Part shown: piece by piece, positions 28,807 to 37,878 of the stretch
Position numbering within the stretch: the first letter of the stretch is position 1
Layout: every line of letters begins with the position of its first letter
From: Bacteroidetes bacterium ADurb.Bin174
GTDB taxonomy: Bacteria; Bacteroidota; Bacteroidia; Bacteroidales; Paludibacteraceae
DNA length: 64,000 nt
Assembly (NCBI GenBank): GCA_002070265.1
Contig: MWCX01000080.1
Location: 21,725-85,724 of the forward strand
Reading direction: 5' to 3'
The notes under the pieces: generated by a model
The model's input: the letters and a program-made list of their open reading frames with translations, nothing else
Told to the model about the DNA's origin: nothing
The model's database searches: none
Position numbers and translations under genes: made by a program

Positions 28807-30585
28807 TCAAATAACACTCGTCTTCTTCTGTAACCAAATTCGCTCAGCATCATTTAAATGCGGAGCAATCCTATCATACACTTCTTGATGATAAGCATTC
28901 AGCCAATTTATTTCTTCTGCTGTCAGCAAATCCCTATCGATCAGATTGGTATCTATCGGAAAATAAGTCAGGGTTTCAAACTTCAAGAAGCTTCCAAATT
29001 CAGTCTGCCGGTCTTCCACCACATGAACCAAATTTTCTGTACGGATACCATACTCGTTCGTGCGATACAAGCCCGGCTCATTGGAAATTATCATGCCCGG
29101 CTGCAAGTTAACCGGATTTTCTTCCATGCGGATATTTTGCGGACCTTCATGCACATTCAAAAAATACCCTATCCCGTGACCGGTACCATGACCATAATTC
29201 AAGCCCCTATCCCACATCGCTTTACGCGCTAAGATATCCAACTGTGAACCTCTGGTACCCGTCGGGAATTTAACAGTTGCCAAGCTTATATGTCCTTTCA
29301 ACACCAAAGTAAAATCTATCTTTTGTTGCTTCGTGGGCTTTCCCAAAGTAATTGTTCGCGTGATGTCGGTAGTGCCGTGCAGGAACTGCGCTCCGGAATC
29401 CAGCAATAAAATACCTTCAGGCAAGATGGTCGCATCACTTTTTTCATCCGCTTTGTAATGCACGATGGCACCGTGCGCCGCATAACCCGCTACGGTTGCA
29501 AAACTTTCTCCGTAGAAATCTTCCTGCTCGGCCCTGAAATCACGGAGCTTATTTGCAATAGAAAGTTCCGTCAACTTACCCGAACCTACATTTTCTTCCA
29601 ACCAAATAAAAAAGCGAGTGAGCGCCACACCATCCTTGATCATTGCCTTTCGAAAACCCGCAAGCTCCGTCTCGTTTTTGATGCTCTTCATCTGTGCAAC
29701 CGGCGATGGCATAGGAATGACGGTGCATGCAGCGGGAATACTTTTAAACAAGGACCGATTCAACTTATTCCCATCAAACAATACTTTTTGACTGTGGAGG
29801 ATAGAAGCTATATCTTCATAAATAGCCAAATAATCTTTTACAGTGATGGATTGTGACTTTAAATACTGCCTTACTTCATCCGTTAACTTTTCCGCTGACA
29901 CGTACAATATGGCTTCCTGCTGACTGACACAAGCATACGCAATAGCCACAGGATTGTAATTCACGTCGCTCCCACGGATGTTGAACAGCCAGGCAATTTC
30001 ATCCAAGGTGTTGGTGATGAACACATCAGCCTGTGCATTTTTCATTTTCTTTCGCAGTTCATCCATCTTTTTTAAAGATGATTTTCCGGAAAATTTTTCA
30101 TCAAAAACAAAAATCGGATGATTGGGGATAGCCGGTCTGTCTAACCATATTTCACGTATTAAATCGAGCTGCACCACATTGACACCCTGTTTTCCCAAAA
30201 TCTCTTCCATATGGGCAAAGGCATTGACGGAAAACATTTCCGGATTTACGCCAACTTGCTCGCCGGACTTCAACTGCTGCAGAATCCAGGATAGGATATC
30301 GGGAACACCCGGCAAACCCATTTTCATGACTTCATACTCCGTATTTTTGAGCTGCTCATCGGCTTGTAAATAATACCGGGAATCGACCCAAACGCCGGCT
30401 TTCTCGAGCGTCAGAGCCACAGTCCCTGCCGACCCGTCAAACCCGCTGATCCAATCTCTTTCTTTCCAACTATCGGCAATATACTCTCCCGCATGCGGGT
30501 CAGTACCGGGAACAATGTAAGCACTCAGCTTGTTAGCACGCATCAAATTGCGCAAATGAGCCAATCTGTTATTTATTTTTTGCAT
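28807..30585 (-). CDS. pepP: Xaa-Pro aminopeptidase, M24B family
   Basis: A 592-residue cytoplasmic metallo-aminopeptidase that removes N-terminal residues before proline. The layout is that of the three-domain M24B enzymes: two creatinase-like N-terminal domains (about 1-310), a pita-bread catalytic domain, and a short C-terminal creatinase extension (LTYFPIDTNLIDRDLL). All five metal ligands are seen: Asp in LLLDSGAQF near 394, Asp in TTDITRT near 405, His in GTGHGIGYF near 469, Glu in SNEPGLY near 502 and Glu in RTENLVH near 515. No signal peptide is present. The gene appears to stand alone between the queF repeat region and a promoter at 30.6 kb. The symbol follows the common family name; it is the long form rather than the Escherichia coli form. 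Confidence 0.9.
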   Translation of the reverse strand: MQKINNRLAHLRNLMRANKLSAYIVPGTDPHAGEYIADSWKERDWISGFDGSAGTVALTLEKAGVWVDSRYYLQADEQLKNTEYEVMKMGLPGVPDILSWILQQLKSGEQVGVNPEMFSVNAFAHMEEILGKQGVNVVQLDLIREIWLDRPAIPNHPIFVFDEKFSGKSSLKKMDELRKKMKNAQADVFITNTLDEIAWLFNIRGSDVNYNPVAIAYACVSQQEAILYVSAEKLTDEVRQYLKSQSITVKDYLAIYEDIASILHSQKVLFDGNKLNRSLFKSIPAACTVIPMPSPVAQMKSIKNETELAGFRKAMIKDGVALTRFFIWLEENVGSGKLTELSIANKLRDFRAEQEDFYGESFATVAGYAAHGAIVHYKADEKSDATILPEGILLLDSGAQFLHGTTDITRTITLGKPTKQQKIDFTLVLKGHISLATVKFPTGTRGSQLDILARKAMWDRGLNYGHGTGHGIGYFLNVHEGPQNIRMEENPVNLQPGMIISNEPGLYRTNEYGIRTENLVHVVEDRQTEFGSFLKFETLTYFPIDTNLIDRDLLTAEEINWLNAYHQEVYDRIAPHLNDAERIWLQKKTSVI

Positions 30586-30603
30586 AATTTTGAAACATTT
30601 CCT

Positions 30604-30612
30604 GCAAATTTA
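30604..30612 (-). promoter_or_regulatory. -7 box of the pepP promoter
   Basis: On the minus strand TAAATTTGC (30612 to 30604) is an exact TAnnTTTG box about 20 bases before the ATG. The nearest upstream TTTG is only about 12 bases away, so the -33 element is weak or absent. Confidence 0.5.
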
Positions 30613-30800
30613 CACGATAATATTCAAATATCACAGAGAGCTGCAAAAAATATAGGGTTTGAAATCTCTTTGATTCATGTTCAATCTCTATCAATCTTAT
30701 TTCAATCGAAATTTATAAATTCCAAATCACAAGCACCCTTTTTCAATTAATTTTCTATCACATTGTTTTCGGAATTGATTAATTATAATCTATGTGCTAT

Positions 30801-30834
30801 AAAACATCAGGTCTGACAATACACAAACCTGATG
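30801..30834 (-). terminator. Rho-independent terminator of the glycan-degradation operon
   Basis: ACCTGATG and CATCAGGT (30827-30834 and 30805-30812) form a perfect 8-bp stem with a 14-base loop; on the minus strand TTTTA follows. It lies 44 bases after the stop of the last gene of the cluster. The rest of the 30.61-30.80 kb gap is AT-rich without recognisable features. Confidence 0.65.
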
Positions 30835-30877
30835 AAAGAACGATAAAAAAGAACAATGTTATTTAGAACTTTGCATA

Positions 30878-31768
30878 TTAATAAAGATATTTCCATCGCA
30901 GGAGCAAGTTTACCCACTCATCTTCAGGATTCTTCTTGTTTTTAAACCCAATTCCGCCATGTCCTCCTTCACCGAAGATATGCATCTCAGCAGGCACCCC
31001 GTTTTCTATCAATTTTAAATAATAACTGATTGAGCCTTGAACAGGTGCGGCTTTGTCATTGGTAGCATGCACAATAAATGCAGGAGCACAATCTTTAGAA
31101 ATGAAGTTGAGTGAATTTGCAAAATGCAATTTATCTGCAGAAGGATTTTCTCCTGCAAAATTCTTCATTGATCCTGAACCGGCTGTATTGATAACCGGCT
31201 TAACCAAAATTACAAAATCAGGACGGGAACTATAGTGTTCCCATTCGTTTATAGATGCCGGATTAGCTGGTTTCCAATGAACAGACAACATGGAAGCTAA
31301 ATGTCCTCCTGCAGAAGAACCGTAAATTCCAATTTTATTGGGATTGATATTCCATTCTTTGGCCATGCGTCTTACCATCCGGATAACCTGGGTACCATCT
31401 TCTAAAGGCACCAGACCATTCCCGTTTGGTAAACGGTACTTAACTACCACAACTGCAATTCCAGCCTTATTAAATATCTCTGCTCCTCTAAAACCTGCCT
31501 CAATAATATTGACAAATTTATATGCTCCTCCGGGAAACATAATTATGCAACTTGTGGGCTCTTCTGATGCCGGCAACATAACAGTAATTTCTGCAATAGA
31601 AATATTAAATATTGCTCCTGCATCATTTACTTCCTCTCCACCGATCAGTCCATTAGAAAGAGGTATATCCTGATACAACACAGGAAGCACAATTTTTCTG
31701 ATTTCCTGAGCATTTGAACACGGATATAAACCAGGCAGAAATAGCATCAACAATATAAACTTGTTCAT
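30878..31768 (-). CDS. Secreted alpha/beta-hydrolase, probable carbohydrate esterase
   Basis: About 296 residues with an N-terminal export signal (MNKFILLMLFLPG). The hydrolase core shows the nucleophile elbow GSSAGGHLAS, an upstream MFPGGAYKF oxyanion segment, an Asp in HATNDKAAP and a His in GEGGHGGIG, a complete Ser-Asp-His triad. Enzymes of this type in glycan clusters remove acetyl or other ester groups from polysaccharides, and some are annotated as xylan esterases. It is the last gene of the minus-strand cluster, after a sulfatase gene, and is followed by a terminator. In-frame ATGs also occur at 31777 and 31804; the innermost one gives the most canonical signal peptide. The substrate is unknown. 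Confidence 0.75.
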   Translation of the reverse strand: MNKFILLMLFLPGLYPCSNAQEIRKIVLPVLYQDIPLSNGLIGGEEVNDAGAIFNISIAEITVMLPASEEPTSCIIMFPGGAYKFVNIIEAGFRGAEIFNKAGIAVVVVKYRLPNGNGLVPLEDGTQVIRMVRRMAKEWNINPNKIGIYGSSAGGHLASMLSVHWKPANPASINEWEHYSSRPDFVILVKPVINTAGSGSMKNFAGENPSADKLHFANSLNFISKDCAPAFIVHATNDKAAPVQGSISYYLKLIENGVPAEMHIFGEGGHGGIGFKNKKNPEDEWVNLLLRWKYLY

Positions 31769-31873
31769 TCTTACCATAGTACTATTATTTATCAGTTTTC
31801 TCATAATAGAAATCTGTTAATTGGTTGAAAAATAAAAATTAGTTTAAACCATGCAAATGTAAAGCATTAATCT

Positions 31874-33313
31874 TTACTGAATTATCGTCGGGGAGCCGAA
31901 ATTAAACACCTTTGAAGGTTCGTGCGACTCCTTCATAATTTGTTCCAGTTCAGCTACAACCTCCGGATATTGATTGGCAATATTGTTTTCTTCGCGTAAA
32001 TCGGTTGACAAATCAAATAATAACATCGGCGCATTAGGTTTCTTAGCATAATTAAGTTTCACACCTTTCCAGTTTCCTTTTCTGACTGCAATGCGACCTC
32101 CTTGTTCGTGAAATTCCCAATACAAATATGGATGTGTCTTTTGACCTTTCTTCGATAACAAAGCAGGAACTAAAGAAATCCCATCGGTTCTAACCTTAAC
32201 CTTACTACCAGATAGTTCCTGGAAAGTAGGCATCATATCCCAAAATGCTGAGATGTGATCTGAAACACCGCCGGCTTGTATTTTACCGGGCCAGTAAGCA
32301 ATCATTGGTACGCGGATTCCTCCTTCGAACAAATCACGTTTATAGCCACGCAAAGGACCGTAACTACCAAAGAAATCCGGATCGGCACCACCTTCTCTGT
32401 GCGGACCGTTATCGCTGGTGAAAATAATCAGGGTGTTATTCTCAATTCCTAACCGTTTCAATTCTGCTACAATTTGTCCTACATGCATATCAAGTCTGGT
32501 GACCATAGCCGCAAAGTCAGTTCGCGGATATTGCGACGAGCCATAAGGTCCTTTTTTATAATTCTCTCCGCTGTCAACCCCCTTATATGATTTCACTTCT
32601 TGAATCTTTCCTTTGTAGAGGGCATAAATACTATCGTCAGGAGATACTAATTCAGCATGGGGTATGATATGAGGAACAAAAAGGAAGAATTTCTTATCAG
32701 CATTCGTCCGAATAAACTCCAGCGTCTTTTCCTGGATGATGTCAGGTGCATATTGCTCTTTTTTCAATCCCTGATTACCTTCCAGGATAATTTTTTGCTG
32801 GTTGTGATACAGGTAATCCGGGAAATAATGATGTGCCAGACGCTGACAATTATATCCGAAAAACTCATTAAACCCCTGATTATTAGGATCTCCTTCTGAA
32901 CCCGGATAACCCAAGCCCCATTTCCCGAAAGCTCCGGTCACATAACCGGCTTCCTGCAACATTTTAGCAAGGGTGTATGTACCGGCAGGTAACGGATGTT
33001 GTCCTTCCGGTTTATGTTCCTTATTTCCCCTGATGAAGGTATGCCCTGTATGCAACCCGGTCATCAATGCCGAGCGGGAGGGAGCGCTGACTGTTGAACC
33101 GGAATAATGTTGTGTGAAACGCATCCCGTTGGCTGCCATAGCATCCAGATTAGGTGTTTGAATAATTTCTTGTCCGTAACAACCCAAATCGCCGTATCCC
33201 AAATCATCTGCCAGGATATAAATAATGTTTGGTTGTTCATTTTTTTGTTTTGCACATGAGGTCGATGCAAGCAACACTACCCCCACACTGCTTAAAATAA
33301 GTTTTGTTTTCAT
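31874..33313 (-). CDS. Secreted sulfatase, S1 family, serine-type active site
   Basis: A 479-residue alkaline-phosphatase-fold sulfatase that hydrolyses sulfate esters, probably on sugars. The metal-binding ADDLGYGD is at residues 35-42 and the active-site signature is S-A-P-S-R at 76-80, where the serine must be oxidised to formylglycine by an anaerobic sulfatase-maturing enzyme. The C-terminal sulfatase signature GAFGKWGLG lies near residue 135. The N-terminus is an export signal with a cysteine at residue 20 that may make it a lipoprotein, although the residues before it are a poor lipobox. It is followed by the esterase gene and preceded by a remnant of another sulfatase gene. No maturing enzyme is encoded in the window. 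Confidence 0.88.
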   Translation of the reverse strand: MKTKLILSSVGVVLLASTSCAKQKNEQPNIIYILADDLGYGDLGCYGQEIIQTPNLDAMAANGMRFTQHYSGSTVSAPSRSALMTGLHTGHTFIRGNKEHKPEGQHPLPAGTYTLAKMLQEAGYVTGAFGKWGLGYPGSEGDPNNQGFNEFFGYNCQRLAHHYFPDYLYHNQQKIILEGNQGLKKEQYAPDIIQEKTLEFIRTNADKKFFLFVPHIIPHAELVSPDDSIYALYKGKIQEVKSYKGVDSGENYKKGPYGSSQYPRTDFAAMVTRLDMHVGQIVAELKRLGIENNTLIIFTSDNGPHREGGADPDFFGSYGPLRGYKRDLFEGGIRVPMIAYWPGKIQAGGVSDHISAFWDMMPTFQELSGSKVKVRTDGISLVPALLSKKGQKTHPYLYWEFHEQGGRIAVRKGNWKGVKLNYAKKPNAPMLLFDLSTDLREENNIANQYPEVVAELEQIMKESHEPSKVFNFGSPTIIQ

Positions 33314-33325
33314 GTATATCGTTTT

Positions 33326-33514
33326 TTATTTTCCTTTAAACTCCATATTTCTGACCGGCATTTTAGCACCCGTCAACTCTCTCCTTTTATTTAGTTTGTT
33401 TCCTAAATTCTGAACTATCTGAAGTTCTTTCTTTGCAAGATTTATAGTTTCACCAATATCCTCTTTCAGGTTGTATAATTCCCAATCGGCAGTATAGGGT
33501 GGATTTTTTGTAGA
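33326..33514 (-). pseudogene. C-terminal remnant of a third sulfatase gene
   Basis: The minus strand encodes about 60 residues reading YTADWELYNLKEDIGETINL and ending in MPVRNMEFKGK before a TAA at 33326-33328. This is the typical C-terminus of S1 sulfatases, where DWELYNL and D-x-x-E-x-x-N-L recur. A TGA stands in frame at the upstream edge and no start codon or sulfatase core precedes it; the intact GH2 gene ends only about 50 bases away. So most of the gene has been deleted. Low-complexity T/A sequence lies at the break. Confidence 0.7.
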
Positions 33515-33567
33515 AAATCAGAACGGTAAAGCCGAAATCATATATTTTTTATACATATTCGTCTTTA

Positions 33568-36018
33568 TTATTCTATCATTATCTTCAGCGATTCCTTTTT
33601 TAAAAAACCGCCGGAAACCACCAGTTCCAGTTCTCCTGTTTCTTCTCCCGATTCAATTGTAGCCACTAATTTTCCATTGAAAGCTCTCATATAGTTAGAG
33701 GCAAACGAAGTATGATCAGTGGGATCGCCATTGCAAAGCGCGATTAGTTTTCCGGGACCTTTGATTTCTACAAATATTAAATTCGCCGCTCTGGGGCACA
33801 AATTTCCATTTTCATCCAACACTTCAATGGTTATGTAAGACAAATCCTTACCACCGGCTTTGATCGCTTTCCTATCAGCGGTTAATTTGAATTTTTTAGG
33901 TTCACCTGCTGTTTTGATTACTTGCTGTGCAAGAGGATTGTTTGCTTCATCATAAGCTACAACTTTTATCTCTCCCGGCTGATAAATTACATCGTTCCAC
34001 ATCAAACGATAGCGGGTATATTTATTGGATTTGTCTTTTTCTTTTACCCCCATACTTTGACCATTCACAAATAATTCAGCCTTGGGGTAGTTGGTATAAC
34101 AATACACAGGCACTTGCTGTCCTATCCGTTCCGGCCAGTTCCAATGAGGCAACAAGTGCAACACAGGGGTATTACTCCATTTACTTTGGTACAAATAAAA
34201 GCGATCTTTCTTCAAGCCTGCCAGATCCACAATCCCGAAATAGGAACTGCGGGCAGGCGTACCTTCGTTATAGGGAGTCGGTTCACCAAGATAATCAAAT
34301 CCTGTCCACACGAATTCACCCAGTACAAACTCATTGTCGTCCTGCATTTCAAATTCCGTATCCGGTGTAGAAGCCCAGCGTGGATATTCCATGTCGTAAC
34401 TCGACACGTGATAATCCTGATACCAGGGACTTTTCACCTCCTTAACAGGGAATTTGTATTCACTCCTGGAACTTACAGTTGAAGCCGTTTCACTTCCATA
34501 AATGATATAATGCGGATTTTCATCCTTTTTGTTCTTGTAATCGTAGGGCTTATAATTAAATCCTACCAGGTTCACAACATCAGCCAAACCATTCTTAATA
34601 GCATTGATGTGACTATTAAAACCGGCAGTAACAGGACGGGTAGGATCCTCTTCTCTGCATATTTCAGCCAGAAAACGGGCAATCTCTTTCCCCTCTTCTC
34701 CTTTATTCTGTTCCCTGATTTCGTTTCCTATGCTCCACATGATTACAGAAGGATGATTGCGGTCGCGACGAATCATGTTTCGCAAGTCTTTTTCTGCCCA
34801 TTTTTCAAAATAGACATTATAACCATTTACATTCTTTCCGTATTTCCATTCATCAAAAGCTTCTACCTGAACAAGCAGCCCCATACTGTCGCATATTTGA
34901 AGCAATTCAGGTGACGGAGGATTATGAGAAGTCCGTATGGCATTTACACCCATTTCTTTCATCATTTCCATCTGCCGTTCAGTTGCCCTGAAGTTAACAG
35001 CGGCGCCAAGCGGTCCCAAATCATGATGCATGCAAACGCCCTGCAATTTAACCGGCTTATCATTTAAAAAGAAGCCTTTGTCAGCGTCAAACCGGAGACT
35101 TCTGCAACCAAATCGGGTGATGTACTGATCTTTCAATACATTGTCAACATAAACATTAGTCACTGCTTTATACAGGTATGGAGTTTCTATATTCCACAAT
35201 TCAGGATTGCTGATGCGAATCTTCTGTTCAAAAAGCATCTTTTCCTGCATTGGTTGTTTAGCGCTGACCACCTCTACTTTTTTGCCTGATTGCTGATAAA
35301 TCGCAGTTTCAAGTTTTACCTGGGCTGATTGACCAGCAACACCGGTCACTTCCGTTTTAATCAATACTTCTGCTTTCTTCGCATTTACTACGGGCGTTGT
35401 GATAGTGGTTCCCCAATGAGCGACATGTATTAACGGCACTTTTACCAGCCTGACATTTCTGTAGATACCTGCACCGCTATACCAGCGGGATGATTCCGGC
35501 TTGTTTTCAAGGCGAACCGCCAATAGGTTATCTTCTCCAAATTTCACAAATTCGGTCAGTTCAAATGAAAAAGAGGAATATCCATAAGGCCATTCACCCA
35601 CATATTTCCCATTCAGAAATATTTTTGAAAGACTCATGGAACCGTCAAATTCAATAAATATACGTTTATCGGAATCGGTTTTTGAAATTGGTAATATCTT
35701 GCGATACCATCCCACGCCGAACGTTGGTAAAGCACCGGTTCTTCCTGTCCTCAAACGGGGAACTTGCTCCCCATCCTCCATTACCTGAACCAGTTGAGCA
35801 TCCAGGTTCATATCAAAGTGACCCCTTACAGCCCAGTCGTGTGGTACATGAACGCTTTCCCAACCGGAGTCGTTGTAATTTGTTTTTTCAGCATCAGCAA
35901 CATCTGAATTGTAAAATTTCCAGTTTGATTCGAGTAAAATAACCTGTCGTTCCTGACCATTCAGAGACACAAAACATAACAGGAAAAAAGCAATTAAAAA
36001 CTTTTTCAGCGATTCCAT
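33568..36018 (-). CDS. Secreted glycoside hydrolase family 2 enzyme (beta-galactosidase-like)
   Basis: An 816-residue GH2 enzyme with signal peptide (about residues 1-21). Domains in order are the sugar-binding jelly roll (about 25-200, with GVGWYRK and SSRWYSGAGIYRNV), the Ig-like middle domain, the TIM barrel (about 310-590), and two C-terminal beta domains typical of Bacteroidota GH2 (DUF4982 and a following Ig-like domain). The acid/base Glu is in IMWSIGNEIRE near residue 433 and the nucleophile Glu in YGSETAS near 510, so the enzyme should be active. GH2 members here usually remove beta-linked galactose, glucuronate or mannose from chain ends; the exact specificity cannot be told from sequence. 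It lies between two sulfatase genes, suggesting action on a desulfated end. Confidence 0.88.
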   Translation of the reverse strand: MESLKKFLIAFFLLCFVSLNGQERQVILLESNWKFYNSDVADAEKTNYNDSGWESVHVPHDWAVRGHFDMNLDAQLVQVMEDGEQVPRLRTGRTGALPTFGVGWYRKILPISKTDSDKRIFIEFDGSMSLSKIFLNGKYVGEWPYGYSSFSFELTEFVKFGEDNLLAVRLENKPESSRWYSGAGIYRNVRLVKVPLIHVAHWGTTITTPVVNAKKAEVLIKTEVTGVAGQSAQVKLETAIYQQSGKKVEVVSAKQPMQEKMLFEQKIRISNPELWNIETPYLYKAVTNVYVDNVLKDQYITRFGCRSLRFDADKGFFLNDKPVKLQGVCMHHDLGPLGAAVNFRATERQMEMMKEMGVNAIRTSHNPPSPELLQICDSMGLLVQVEAFDEWKYGKNVNGYNVYFEKWAEKDLRNMIRRDRNHPSVIMWSIGNEIREQNKGEEGKEIARFLAEICREEDPTRPVTAGFNSHINAIKNGLADVVNLVGFNYKPYDYKNKKDENPHYIIYGSETASTVSSRSEYKFPVKEVKSPWYQDYHVSSYDMEYPRWASTPDTEFEMQDDNEFVLGEFVWTGFDYLGEPTPYNEGTPARSSYFGIVDLAGLKKDRFYLYQSKWSNTPVLHLLPHWNWPERIGQQVPVYCYTNYPKAELFVNGQSMGVKEKDKSNKYTRYRLMWNDVIYQPGEIKVVAYDEANNPLAQQVIKTAGEPKKFKLTADRKAIKAGGKDLSYITIEVLDENGNLCPRAANLIFVEIKGPGKLIALCNGDPTDHTSFASNYMRAFNGKLVATIESGEETGELELVVSGGFLKKESLKIMIE

Positions 36019-36103
36019 TTCTTAAATTTTAAATTATTTAGCACATATGAGTCACATGAATAAACAAAAGGAGAGTCTTTTAACCTGATCTTGAATCCAT
36101 TAT

Positions 36104-37618
36104 TTACTTTATTTCCCTTTTAAAGTATCCCTTAGTGATTTCGAGGAAGTGGGATTCCATCTGTTTGTATTTTTTTACATGTTGTTTGGCTATATTGGTT
36201 GTCTGACTCAAATCCGACTTGAGGTTAAACAATCCACCTTCGGGCAAATTACCTAATTCATTGCCGGTTCGAGTTCTGACAACTCCCTTATACGGGGGAA
36301 TAAAAGCCCAGTCAGTAGTACGATATGCAAGTCTGCCGTTTGCCTCCATAACAAGTTCTTTACGACCTTTTTTTGATTTACCCAAAAATGCTTTCAAGGT
36401 ATTCTGACTATCTAAGTCAACCGGCAATTTTTTCTTAATCAATGATGCCACAGATGCCATGATATCTAACTGACAAACCATCGCATCAGAAACTGCGGGT
36501 TTGATTTGACCCTTCCAATACACGAAAAATGGCACACGTGTTCCGGCTTCGTATAAACTATACTTTCCGCCCCTCAATGGTCCGGCCGGCTTATGTTGAG
36601 CCAGTAACTCAACCGCCTGATCTTTATACCCATCGTCCAACACCGGGCCATTATCGCTGGAAAAAAACACCAGCGTATTCTCAAGTAAACCTAGTTTATC
36701 CAGGTGAGCCATGAGTTCACCCACACTCCAGTCAGCTTCAAGAATAGCATCCCCACGCGGGCCCATTCCACTGGTACCGACAAACCTACCATGTGGCACA
36801 CGTGGCACATGAGGCTGATGCAAACCAAAATACATGAAGAATGGTTTGTCTTTATGATTAGTCATAAAGTCTTTCGCTATACCGGTAAAATAATCTGCCA
36901 TATCTTCATCCACCCACATCGCGCTTTTTCCACCCTTTTGGAAACCAATACGGGGAATGCCGTTGTTAATGGACTGATTGTGCCCATGCGACCAATGCAT
37001 CTTTAACATTTCAGGATTTGTAAGCGCTGTTGGCTCACCATCAAAGTTTTTGTTATAATCTACATCAAGCGGGTCAGCAGGATCCAATCCGACCACACGT
37101 CCATTTTCAATATATACAGTAGGAACCCTGTCGTTGGTGGCAGCAATCAGGTTCGAATAATCAAAACCTATTTCTTTTGCTCCGGGTTTAACCGTTTTAT
37201 TCCAATCAACATTGCCATCGCCCATACCCAGGTGCCACTTCCCAATAGCTGCTGTCACATAGCCTGCTTCCTGCATCATTTTGGGCAGGGTATATTGATC
37301 TTCCTTTATAATCAGGGGAGCATTCCCGGCAAGAATTTTCGCTTTATCATTTTTCCAGGGATACATGCCGGTCATTAATCCATATCTACTAGGGGTAGAA
37401 GTAGCTGATGTAGCATAACCTTTCGTAAAACGAATACCTTCGTTGGCTAACCGGTCCAGGTTCGGGGTTTTTATGGTTGTTGAACCCTGTGCACTTACAT
37501 CGCCATATCCAAGATCATCGGCGAGAATAACTATAACATTAGGTTTTTGGGCTTCAGTCAAAGAAAAAGGAACTAAAGAGAATGCAGAAACCGGCAATAA
37601 AAAGAGAGGTGTTTTCAT
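36104..37618 (-). CDS. Secreted sulfatase, S1 family, serine-type active site
   Basis: A 504-residue sulfatase with an export signal (about residues 1-23). ADDLGYGD (33-40) supplies metal ligands, and S-T-P-S-R at 74-78 is the formylglycine-forming signature of the serine type, with AAIGKWHLG as the second signature near residue 118. The substrate pocket region differs strongly from the 479-residue sulfatase downstream, so the two probably act on different sulfate positions. It precedes the 816-residue GH2 gene by 85 bases in the same orientation and appears to head its own transcript, because a promoter-like box and a 258-base gap lie before it. Formylglycine activation would need an enzyme encoded elsewhere. 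Confidence 0.88.
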   Translation of the reverse strand: MKTPLFLLPVSAFSLVPFSLTEAQKPNVIVILADDLGYGDVSAQGSTTIKTPNLDRLANEGIRFTKGYATSATSTPSRYGLMTGMYPWKNDKAKILAGNAPLIIKEDQYTLPKMMQEAGYVTAAIGKWHLGMGDGNVDWNKTVKPGAKEIGFDYSNLIAATNDRVPTVYIENGRVVGLDPADPLDVDYNKNFDGEPTALTNPEMLKMHWSHGHNQSINNGIPRIGFQKGGKSAMWVDEDMADYFTGIAKDFMTNHKDKPFFMYFGLHQPHVPRVPHGRFVGTSGMGPRGDAILEADWSVGELMAHLDKLGLLENTLVFFSSDNGPVLDDGYKDQAVELLAQHKPAGPLRGGKYSLYEAGTRVPFFVYWKGQIKPAVSDAMVCQLDIMASVASLIKKKLPVDLDSQNTLKAFLGKSKKGRKELVMEANGRLAYRTTDWAFIPPYKGVVRTRTGNELGNLPEGGLFNLKSDLSQTTNIAKQHVKKYKQMESHFLEITKGYFKREIK

Positions 37619-37663
37619 CGTATATGTTTGTTTGATAAAAATATTAATATCTATAAAAAATCA

Positions 37664-37671
37664 CAAATTTA
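37664..37671 (-). promoter_or_regulatory. -7 box before the second half of the glycan cluster
   Basis: TAAATTTG on the minus strand (37671 to 37664) is an exact TAnnTTTG box about 45 bases before the sulfatase ATG. Just upstream of it, two near-copies of CAAATTATTCAA and CAATTTATTCAA (between 37695 and 37730) could bind a regulator. This would let 37.6-30.9 kb be transcribed separately. Confidence 0.45.
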
Positions 37672-37851
37672 GAACTAACTAAAACAAGTTTAGGGCACAA
37701 TTTATTCAAAAAAGAGGACAAATTATTCAATGTGGCAAACTTATTTGATTGACATTAACCTTATGCTCAATCTAAATAAATCCGAAATCAATATTGATCT
37801 AATCTGAAGATTCCCGGCGTACTCTGGTGTATGAGCAATCAACAATATTTG

Positions 37852-37878
37852 AAAAACGATTCAAAAAATTCGTTTTTT
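37852..37878 (-). terminator. Hairpin terminator at the end of the upstream GH2 gene
   Basis: AAAAACGA (37852-37859) pairs with TCGTTTTT (37870-37877). Read on the minus strand the stem ends in TCGTTTTTC, overlapping the GH2 stop codon. It is small and A/T-rich, so termination may be partial. Confidence 0.4.
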
